NCBI GenBank assembly: GCA_037893245.1
Contig: JBAIAA010000352.1
Coordinates: forward strand, 1,736,001 to 1,800,000
Reading direction: 5' to 3'
DNA from: Crossaster papposus
Lineage: Eukaryota > Echinodermata > Asteroidea > Velatida > Solasteridae
Length of the DNA stretch: 64,000 nucleotides
The notes below the pieces were generated by a model, which was given only the letters and a program-made list of their open reading frames with translations, ran no database searches and was not told the DNA's origin. Below, piece by piece: positions 34,301-46,300 of this stretch (position 1 is the first letter of the stretch; each line of letters begins with the position of its first letter). Made by a program: the position numbers and the translations under genes.

Positions 34301-37300
34301 TAATTGGAAACGACTGTTTGTTTCAATCCTATATACCATAAAACCTATACCTGTACAAATTTCATTTCAAAAGGTAGTAGCGATTTTGAGATATTGCCGA
34401 AAATGTGGAGCGGTAATGTCCACGCAGGAAGAATAATCTGTATTTGGAATACACATTCTGAGAAACGTCACTGCAGTAACGCTTCTCAGATTCAAATTTT
34501 GGGTTATAAAAAGTGATATCTTTTTCCATAACCGCAGTACTTCGAAGTGAACAGTTTCTAAAAATGAATTATACTATCCAAAGCTGCTATACTTCTTACC
34601 AAGTATGTTTGTATTGCCATAAACATTTGGAGTAATTACCAAACGTATACGATCCCTTTAATATGTTCATACTCATGGCTGCTCTATGTTTGGTACAAAA
34701 GGAGTTTTAATAATCAATGTAACTTATGTTCACATGGCTTGTTCCATTATTTGCAGAATTTCCTTGTGGGCAATTTAATTCTGAATAACATTACACTGAA
34801 CAAAAAGTGCATTGCCTTTTTATTCTGTTGTGATGACACGAGTCACTTTCTACAGAGGAAGGTGACATAACCGAAAGTTGCAAATTTGATTTTTCAAGTT
34901 GCGCAATTCAATCGGTGATGTTGCAGTCAATTTCTCGACGATTTTGCTCAAATTTCACCATGCGATAGCAAAGGAGTATGGTTTTAATAAAATCTTGGGA
35001 CATCTTGTAAATGTGGTATAAATGCCATATTGATGCGGATAAACAGTGCACATTAGATTAACTTTAGGTTAGGGAAAATATTCTGGGGAATTGCAACAAG
35101 CACGAATTTTGGCACACTGTGGCAGACGGGCAGACCATAATGTGACCTGTCACCACAATATGAGAGTAAAGTCGGAAAAATTAAAAATTGAGATATTGGT
35201 ATTTTCAATTTCTTGAGAAAGAGAGCTTTCCAATGGTATATAATGGTTTTGCGATAAATACATTTTACAGCACTCCAGAAAGTCACGGGTTTCACAAAAC
35301 GTGTTTGTGAGAAAACTTACTTATAAACATCCGAAACAAAACACACAAAAGATTGCCAAACAGGACAAGTAAGGTTCGGTTGAGCATAGCAACGGCTATG
35401 TTCTAATCATTATTTCTTCTTGAAACTTCCCACACATACAAACTATTGTATAATCAACATAATATCAAAATTTCAAAAACGTGGGACAGTTACGAAGACC
35501 TTATTTGCATATTTAATTACCGTGTTAATTAGACCATTGATGGACTTTAATCCAAACACTAACTACGCAAACACTACTCAAAGTCACGTAATTTAAGAGG
35601 TTTTCGATCATCTGATTGCACCAAAAAAATAGGAGTATGTAGAGGAGAACTTAGGCTTTCCAAATTACGCAAAATCTCAAAATTTACCACACCTTTATAT
35701 TTTGACTTTGGATGGCCACATCTCCAAATCACATTGTGCGACTTTACTCTCATTTTGTGGTGACAGGTCACATATCATGAAAAAGATATTTAAATATAGG
35801 GCCATCGGCGATTTGACCTTTGAAAAAATATAGGTAGAATACAAAGCAATGGCAGCCATTAGAAAATTGCTTGTTATTCTATACATATATATTTTTTCAT
35901 CCTTCCCTGTTCATGTTACCCGACGGCCACGCACCATATACAAGGGAGGGGGCAGGGTGAAGTCCTAAGTCTTGCTGTCTAGCTAGCAAACGAACCCCGT
36001 ACCTATACGAAGGTGCAAACCTTTGGAAAAGGATAAATATGCGATGGCCCTAAAGGCCCTGTCACACTTTTGCGTATCCTAATTCCTTATGAGTTGCGCA
36101 TTGACATTTTTTAGATACGCACAATATGCACCTCATATGCATCTCAATCGTTTTGTGTAAGTTTTATGTACGTAGGCATGCGCACAGTACGGACCAGTAC
36201 GCCGGATAGTTTTGGGCAAGCACAAAACTACGCAGCGTACGCTGTTACGCAGGTCATAAGTTATAAATACGCAGCGCATCGGTCGAGCGCGTTACAAATA
36301 CGCTATGTGTTCGTGGGGGATAAGCGGTTCATACGCGGTAATACGCTGATGTTCACGCTATGGAATCTGCACTGGTACTGACAACAGCGGGAAGCCGCCG
36401 CCTTTTTATAACGCGTTGCGAGCGGCGGACATGCGACGGAAATACGCTCGGCATTCGTCGGAAGTGCGTCAGGCGTGCGGTCGGGATAAGTAGGGTGCGT
36501 CTGGAATACACTCGGCATGCGCACTGCATACGCAGCTATTCGCAGGAGTAAAATAGTGTTGCGCACTGCATACGCAACTCATACGCACCTCATACGCCAT
36601 GGATGCGCTGAATTCGTTAGTTATACGCTAGGTGTGCGTCGCATATAAGTCAAAGTAATCGAAACATTTTGAAATTTTGAGAGTACGGCTGCGTATTGAC
36701 ATTTTTTAATAAGGAACTCATAAGTACTTGATATACGCAAAGGTGTGACAGGGCCTTATATCCAAAGGCACAATTCTATCACTTATCTGCCGTATTTTAT
36801 AGCTTTTCGAATCCTAATGTCTTTTTAAATGAAACAAAGAGAAGCAAATACACGCTGCCGACGAAGCTTGGAACTGATAATTGTTTTTATGTTCTTGGTT
36901 CGCAGAGTCTGATCAGAGGATGAGTACGCAGTCAGCTCTCCTGGAAAAGCTTTTGTTGGAGTACGGACCGAACACGGTGCGGCCGGTATACAACATCACG
37001 CAGAAAACCACGGTCATTCACCGTCTCCTCATCACACAAGTTATCGAACTGGTAAGGGTTTTGATGTACCTCTCGTTATGAACGTTATAAAAAAAATTAG
37101 GTGTGGCATTCTGTGTATAATAAGATGTTCAAAATAATTAATGAACAATGCTTTTGTTTTGTTTTTAGAAGCTTTAATTTGTGCAGGTTTTTAAATTGGA
37201 AATCGCATAATTGATGGGAGATCTAGAATTAAATTGTGAAGAGTGGGTTTTTGACTATAACGATTATTGATTAACGATTGATCGTCATAACCGATTATCG

Positions 37301-40300
37301 ATTGCTGACAATCTATCACCGGCGGTTGTCGCATCGATCGTCATGCCAATGCATGCCTTTGCTTGTCCACTCAACTGGATCGCAATGGTTAAAGTCAGAG
37401 AATACACTCGCAAGTGTGGATTTGTAATTTACAAATTTACTCGGCGCTTTGCACCTCGTGAATTCGTAATTACGAATCTTAATTTACGAATTCACTCGGC
37501 GCTTTGCGCCCCGTGAATTCGTAATTACAAATCCACACTTTCTCGTGTATTCTCATTAACGTAAATCCGACTCCCAAGAAAAGGTATTTTTGGGTTGTCA
37601 TTTCCTGATCCAAGGACTTTACGTTATGCCTAGCCTATATAGGCTGTAATGTATTGTTCAAGAGTAATCGGCCAGGCACGCGTCACGGGCATAAACAAGA
37701 TAAGCTTTACTAACAGTTATAGGATTGGGGTGTGTATACGCAACCTTGACACGGAACACTTCACTCGTAATAATTGATATAATTGATATCGTGGAGTGTC
37801 GTGGCCGAGTGGTTAAGAGCGTGTGTTTTCTGTTCCACAGAGCGTGAGTTCGAATCCCGGCCGGGACACGTGTGTCCTTAAGCAAGGCAATTAAACCACT
37901 ATTGCTTCGTCCTTCGGATGGGACGTAAAGTTGTAGATCCCGTGTGTTGTATAATTTATAATTTGTGTATATATCTATAACATTATAAAATTGTATAATG
38001 CACGTAAAAGAACCCAGAACACTTATCGCTAAGAGAAGGGGTTTGCCCCGGTGTTCCTGGCTGACACAGCCTCTTTCTACGGGTTTCTTCTGGCTTACGA
38101 GCTACAGTGCCTTGAGCACTTTTGAAGGATCCTTGGTTTCATTACCAGAAAATATTAATAATAATAATAATAATAAAAATAATAATAATAATAATAACGT
38201 GGCAAGATTAAAAAATAATTTGCTGACCGCTCAATCTTCTTAAAAGCTCTTGTTCCCTGGTTTTTTATTTAACACCTAGTGTCAACCCAAGACATCAGCC
38301 GGCCTCATACAGCCGGTAACCGCCCGAGTATGTACAATCCCCTCGTAATTAAAACAGTTTCAAAAGTCACCAGGGAAATAAACTCGCTTCGGTCCATGCA
38401 GGGTCGGGGGTTTATCGAGGTGTTCCGTCGGCCGGAAGTGTTGGACGATACTCCCGGGAGTTCGTGAAGGCATCTCTCGCTGAGATTTCTCTCCGGATGA
38501 CTGCGCAAACATGTTGTTATTCCCGGACCGAGTTGATGCATGTGTTGTGTTTGGGCCTAGATGAACCCCAGCTTTTTAAATAATTAAGACATGTCTATTA
38601 ATTTGGCTATATTATTAAGTGGTTAAAGGTAGGATACACTATTTTGCAGATATCGAAACAAATTACTACCAAAGTATTAAACAAATCTAATTTAAAGTAA
38701 ATGTTGAGTCTAGGCATCCAGCAAAATTAGTGCGCTAGATTTCCTGTAATTTTATTTAAAACAAATTGAGGCATTTCGGAAAGAAAAAGAAAAAAGAAAA
38801 AAAAGAAGAAAAAAAACACTGCCCGACACTGGGTCAAAACGATCGCTGTTTTTTCTGGGCTTTTTTCTCGGCTTTTTTCTCGGCATCCATGATTGTAAAA
38901 CTTTGGACAGCTCAGTTAAACGAAACTTACTACATTTATAAAATACAACCTGGCCCCAAATCTACCCATTCCTGAAGTTGCAAGTAATAACCAATTGTGT
39001 ATCCTACCTTTAAAATGAAATTGTAAGTTCTAAATGTCTACATACGGAATGGTTAGGGCCGGTATTGTTAAATGGTAGAAATTGTGGCAGATAATTGATG
39101 ATGAACACAATGTATTGTGTGCCGAAGATGAGGCGGAAAAGTTACCCTAAAAATCAGTGAAGGTCCTCTTTTGTTGTCTATCAATATTTTGCATAGTGAT
39201 TATTTTGCCCTCGTTTTCTTCTATGGATGGGAAATGGAAAAGGTTTGACCCATTTCAATCCTGCTTGCCAAACCAATTAAGGACAACATAAACGCCATAC
39301 AGCATAAACAATCATTGTTGAATGTTAGGCCTACATCAATTTGCATTTTTTGTATCACTGTGGAGACATGGCTTTGTTCGCGTGTACAAAATGGTTAGAA
39401 AGTCGAGCAGGTTTTTCAAAATGCTCCCATTTTAACCACAATTATTTTCCTGGGTTGAAATTTCGACCAAATATATCATTATACCCTAACTCAAACACTA
39501 ACCCTAACCCACATCCTAACCCTAGATTTTGAGTAATTTAAGTAAAATCCAATTAATCTAATTCGTGAAATTTCTAGTGGAGACCTAGGCCTATTCATCT
39601 ATTCATCTACGTTAAACTTCTTTTTTTTCTTCAATTTAATACAACATTTATTACCTTCGTAATATGAAACGTTTAATAATTTTTTTTTAAAGCAAGCGTA
39701 TATAGTGAAACACGGGAAACGTTATGGTAGCCGATTGCTAATGTTAACAAACAGAGTTTCCTATAGTATCATTTTTTATGTTTTTATTTATTTACTTTAT
39801 TTCTCGGGATAAACAGTAAAAACCAAGACAAACAAATTAAGAACGACAAGCACAATTTGAGACGAAGGAAACCCCCCCCCCTAAAAAAGGTGGTCATTTT
39901 GCTTGCGGAATATTGTGGTAGGGGTGCGTTAGGTAACAATAGTCTATAGAGAGTGTGTGACCTGCTCCCACAAAACCAGACATAAGTGGTTTTTTTTTAA
40001 AGTGAGACATTGTTATTTCCTTTTAGTACACATCTTTAATTTTATTTATATACATGTAGGTAGGTTAGTGCGTAGTGTCGAAGAGAGTAGCGATAATCTA
40101 TGGGAAATTTGATGTAGGCCTATTTGGGAGATAAATTACCACTTTTAGGACACAGTTTGCCTCAATAAATGCATTTTTGTTGTACTTTCTCATAAATAAA
40201 ATTAATTTTGTTTAACTGAGGGTTAAAGTATACATAATTATTAAAGAATACAAAAATTACGAAAAACGAAAATCGATGTCCGCCAAATTTTTCACCCCAT

Positions 40301-43300
40301 TTCAACTTTGACGAGCTGTATCTCGAAATAGCCTATGCCACCTATGTGGGGTTTCGTAGGAGCGGGTCACATAATGTATGGGGGACTAAGGGGCGAGGTC
40401 CCTTATAGTCTCATATGGTGCTTGGTATACGATGTGCAGTTATTTTCAAAAAAGTGGGATTTTGTATCCGAGTTTTCTAACAATACATATAGGGTCAGGA
40501 AACCAGACTGCAAGAACATAAACAAAGAAAAATAGTTCAGTGTAACAATATTTTGCTGGAAAATACTGACTCTACAAATCCATCAATATTTGTGACACGA
40601 TCAATCCGAATCACTCGGATGTCGGCGAGTCCCAAAAATGCACTTTATTCTTCGTTGGTATTTAAACAAATTTACATAACTCGACAACAAAACATCGTAT
40701 CAACATGGGGTTTTCAGTTTTTAAAACGTACAGATGCCCTCTTTGAAACTACACGAGCACTCATTTTTTGACCGGGGCCGACATGCGACTGATTTCACTT
40801 GATCGTGTCACATTTTTTTATGACAGCAATAGCAAATTTTACATAGCCTACTATTATTATGTTTTTGTTATCAAAATTCGTATTTGCATTTCAGAACGAG
40901 AAACACCAAACGATTCAAATCAGTGGATGGTTGCGACAGGTGAGTGGTGTATAGTAACAATAATACAAACAATACCGGTAATTAATATTAACCGCATGAA
41001 ACAATTTGTACTGACCCTTTGCAAATAATGGACTCCGTTGACAAACATAGAAGAAAGATCAAACGCCGGGAAGGCCTTGACAAAACGTAATTCGCTTCCA
41101 CCCACAAGATAAGAGGGGCCCGTGATATTAATTAAAGTCAGTGGCATTTTGTGCCGTTCAGACACCTTTGAACACGGGACTCTTTTTTCCTATAGTCTTC
41201 TCACGTATACACCATTGGTAATTGCGTGAATTGTCTTGAATGGGTGGTTTGGGAGGTTGTATTTTATAGTGAATATTGTCTAACTGACCTGTCCGAAGTT
41301 TTACAATTATGGATGTTAAAGATGGACTACAACGGAATAATGATAAAGGCTGTGTTGCTGTTTTTTGTTCGAGAAATGTATAATGATTACTAATATATCA
41401 TTAGTATTCAATAAATCTTGTTCCTTCATGCAAAAAACAACAAAATTGATCGGCGTTCTACGACCCAGATAAACTCAGTTTCAGCAAAAGCCCTTAACTC
41501 ATGAATAATTCATACTTTGTGTGTGACGTACTACCCATGAAAACGCATACATATGGTGGCCCTGAAGGGACTCCGCAGATCGCGAATATTGACGTCAAAT
41601 TTGACGTCAATATTCGCGACTTTTTGGGGAAAGTCGTGAATATCGACGTCAAATTTGACGTCAATATTCGCGACTTTTTTGGAAAGTCGTGAATATTGAC
41701 GTCAAATTTGACGTCGATATTCGCGATCTGCGGAGTCCCTTCAGGGCCACCATGTATGCGTTTTCATGGGTAGTACGTCATCACTTTTCGCTGGTTTACA
41801 AGTCCGCTGGTACTATATCGTGGATTTCATTGTGGTTTTCAGTGGATCTTTGCCGGGAACCAGTACAGGGCGGGAAATTTCAAAATCGAAGAATCGAGGT
41901 CTAATTTTTTCGGTCAAATTGCAACAAAATTATTTAGAGAAAAACATGACCGTAACAATAAAGTGTTACCTGAACACAACATAAACAAGGTCCGATAATA
42001 AATTTAATGTGTGAGTTTTCGTTGTAGTCCATCTTTAAGAAAAGCAAGAAAAACGGCGTTCGTTTTCAACCGGCGTCGAGCAGTTATTCTTATGTTGTTC
42101 TTGTTTTTTCGCGATCGCCGTCCGGCGATCGTGAATTTTCTTTTATAAAAATTCAATTTTCGAAACAATTGCAGGGTATCTAGCGCAATCATTTTGCTGG
42201 ATGCCTTGAATCATTATTTACTTTTAGATAAGTAAGATACGTCTTATTAATTCGAAAGTAAATATTTTTGATATCTGAAAATGGTGTATCCTACCTTTAA
42301 CTACACATAAAGGTAGGATACACCATTTGCCAATATCGAAACAATTTTACTACCAAATTATTGAGAAATAGATTACTTTTTTTAAAAGTAAATAACGATT
42401 GCAGGCGATCCAGCAAAATGATTGGGCTAGATTTCCTGTAATTGTTTCGAAAAACACGATCGCAGGATGGCGATCGCGAAATAAACATGAACAACATAAG
42501 AACCACTGCCTGACGCCGGTTGAAAACGAACGCCGTTTTTGTTGCTTTTCTCAGCATTCATGTCGAGTTAAACGATATTTACTTTTAAATACAACCCCCA
42601 AAAGCCACGTATTTATGATAATTATATGAATATTAATATAGACCTTGACTGATTCAAGACAGCCCTGGCACATGTACACTAATATGTGATTTACGAGTAC
42701 ATGCATGTACACGGATAGAACGAGGTGTGTTATATATACATATTGAGGTGACGTCATTTTGTCCTTATAAAAAATGACGTTCATTTTATCCTTATATTTT
42801 AGTAACAAAACAAGCCTCATTCGAAATTATTTTTTGTTATTAGGCTTGACAGCAATTTATTTTAGAAATGTGTGACGTCATCGTGACATCATAAAAAAGG
42901 CTATTTAAAAAAAACACAAGGAAAGGTCCGATCGTCATGAAACTTGGTGAGCGGGTAGATTCTATGTGCCTCATCTGCAAAACATGAAGTGACGTCATTG
43001 TAACGTCATTGACTGATTTGTTAAGACATTTTATTATTATGTAGATCATAATAATCATGATCGCAAAAAATAGTCTTATTTCCAGAGTTTTAGGAACAAC
43101 ATCAGAACCACTGCCCGCCGACGCATTGATGCTTTTCTCAGCATCCATGAGTTAAAGGGATCGTATATACGTTTGGTAAATGGAACCCATTGTTGGTGGT
43201 AGCGATTTTGAGTTATGTCCACGCAGGAAGAATAATCTGCATTGGAATACACAGTCTGAGAAACGTCACTGCAGTAACGCTTCTCAGATTCAAATGTTTT

Positions 43301-46300
43301 GGGATAAAAAGTGATATCTTTTTCCATAACCGCAGTACTTCGAAGTGAACAGTTTCTAAAAATGCATTATACTATCCAAAGCTGCTGTACTTCTTACCAA
43401 GTAATTTATTATTGCCATACATTGTTGGAGTGTTTACCAAACGTATACGATCCCTTTAAACGACATTTACTAATTTAAATACAACCCCCAAAATCTACCC
43501 ATTTATGATAATTGATGCCACACTGGCGTTTTATGTCAAAGATTGTTAGGTGATGGCCCAAAACCTGGCAAGGTAATTCCTTTTTTCATTTTAATTTATC
43601 GGATTAGATATAACATTAATACTTCTATAGGTAGAGGCATGATTAATTCCTTATAGTATACGAGTTTATGCCAACCCTATGGATACTGTGAAAATATTAG
43701 TTTGTACATGTATTGTTAATCATGTTCTAAAAAAACAAATTATTGGTTTTAACCGTCTTGGTTTTGTGATTTTGTTGTTGTTTTTGTCAGACTTGGGATG
43801 ACGAATTTCTGAAGTGGGACCCGGCTGATTACGACGGAGTAGACAACCTGTTTGTGCACAAATCCAAGGTCTGGCTCCCAGACACAACGCTTTACAAAAA
43901 GTACGCCAATTAAGTATTGCTGTTATTTTGTCTCTATACGGCTTGAATTTATAACATTTCCTACGTGTTTTCTTGAAGTTTGGCCCTGTTTTTGTTTTGC
44001 CTTTTTGTCGGTTTAACATACAGACCTTGTTGGTTTGTTCTGATGATGTTTCTCTGAGCCACACGTAATTATGTGTCGGAGACAATTATTACGTAATATT
44101 TCACGTTACAGAAATATACAATGTTGACGACTGTATATGTATTGTATTGTTATTGTAAATTATTGGTCACATAATTACCAACATGTATGGATTAAAGTGA
44201 GGCAAATTGATTTTTCTCTTTGACAAGTTAAGTTGTAACATACACAGCAAGGATTCAAGTCATATACATGTACACACCGCTCCGTCGAACCATGTATCAG
44301 TACGCAATGGTGTTTCTAAATTCGGTATCCTGTGGAGACCTAAACACAATGGGGACAATGGGAGTCAAAATGTATTCACAGGGTGATTTATATAGATGAA
44401 TAGGTCTCCACAAACATTTTTACGAAATAGGTTTTGGAATTTTACTCAAATTACTTTAAAATAGAGGCATATAAAATAGAGGCATTTTGAAAAAGGTGCT
44501 CGACTTTCCAACCATTTTGTACACGAGAACAAAGAGAGGTCTCCACAGAATACAAATTTGAGGATGTGTGTACGCTATCAAGTAAAAAAACAAACCGGAA
44601 CGGCTATAGTTTGGATGGACGGGGAATATTTCTAAATGAAAAATGATACCAATATCACCCAATTCGGCTGTTCAGTAGTTTTAATTCTAGTGACCTTTTA
44701 TAAAACAAAGTCGGTTGTCCGTGGTAGTCGGTCGGCGGTGGTCAGTCGGTGGTCAACTGTCCAACTGACCCCGATTTGTTTCCAGAAAAAGGCCAGTAGA
44801 ATAAAACTGCTGGACCGAATCGGGTAATCTTGCCATTTTTATTTCTAGAAATATTCCATTTGTTTGTCTGTTCAGAGGGTACTTAAAATACCCCTTTTTA
44901 CCACCCTGTAACAGACAAACATCAACCATTCGGAATGCGTAATAATTAATTAGGCAATTTTTTTCGTGGTCAAAATGACCCCAATACACGTGGTTATTGA
45001 AAAAGAAGTCAAGTTTAATAGTTCGAGGTTACCTTTTTTTTTGAAAGAAAAAAATTACCCCGAAAGTTGTCAAACATTTTTACCACGGAATTTGTAACCC
45101 GTAATGAACGTGACAAAACTAGCGCTCGAAAAGGCCACGAGAGCACAAATCTCGGCCCCAACCGAAAAAAACAACCCGTTTTAGATCCCAACGTTAAAAA
45201 ACCATTCGAACTGTTCCAGATTCCTGATCTTGATCCAGATTAATCTTAACATGAAATGAAATTAATAATCCTTGACCCATAAGGTATCTACCCACCAAGT
45301 TTCGTTAAAATCCCTCCAGTAGTTATCCCCCAAATCCTGCTAACACAGCTAATCGAACACCCCCAACAGACAAACACCACAACGTCGGCAAAACCATAAC
45401 CTCCTTGGCGAAAATAATAAGACGGTAAAGACATAACCCCACGCACCAAAGGGAACGTGACTGGGTTATGGTCTGGGTTATGGTTATGGTCTGAGATTAC
45501 GGTCTGGGTTCTTGCTTTTAATAACAATTTGTTCTGACTCATGTGTGTTCATGAACAATTCAAAACACTTACGTTTCCCACTCGACCCACAGTGTAGACA
45601 AAGACTTCGAGAGTTACAAGGACATCTCCGTGCAGATTCGCCACACCGGAGTCGTGAGCTGGGGCACCCCGGTCATCCTGAAATGCACCTGCCTAATCGA
45701 CGCCCGCCTGTTCCCCTTCGACACACAGGTCTGCGAGCTCCGCTTCACCTCCTGGGCGTTCGACGGCTCCGAGGTGGATTTAGTAAAACAGGAAGGGGCC
45801 CAGGCCACCCAGGTAAATCTGGAAGCTTCAGAGTGAACATCATTCCAATGTTTTACTCCTTGACGCCGGTATTAGTTACTCACTGCATTGGTTATACGCA
45901 TGACAGCCTTTGTCCAGTAACTGCACTGCACGATGAAACCGAGCATGCAGCTGTCACACAGGCCGTGTTCTACGGCGTAGGACAGCGGACAACAGCATTC
46001 CGGACGGATTAAGGCGTGCCGCGGCCATAGACGCACCCCGGCGTCAAGGGGTTAACTTAAAAAGGGCATTCGGTAGATCAAATGTTGACAACAATTATTT
46101 ATAAAGTGATCCAGATTCCTGATTTAAAGGCCTCCTTCAGGCAAAATAAACCAAGGAAAGTTCTTGAAACGACTCAACCTTTGCTAAAGGAGGGTACCTA
46201 AAGGCGTCCTTTGACCCGAGATAAATGTTGGTTTTTGAAATAACATTAGGCTAAAGGTTGACCTAAAGTCCCCCTTAACGCTAAAGAAACGATCTAGATT

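Larger units (their letters stand above)
41204..42300 (+). mobile_element. MITE-1 copy carrying nested insertions (intron 3 of the alpha-type gene)
   Basis: Left part 41204-41319, right part 42035-42300 ending GGTGTATCCTACCTTTAA. Family text TGGATGCTGAGAAAAGC is here TGGATGTTAA|AGAAAAGC with the insert at TTAA, so the split is exact. Confidence 0.92.

Noticed and set aside
37797-37868. Second tRNA-Leu-like gene
   Set aside because: Same SINE family; continues straight into the SINE body.
43720-44085. Minus-strand 121-codon frame
   Set aside because: Overlaps the antisense of exon 4; no independent support.
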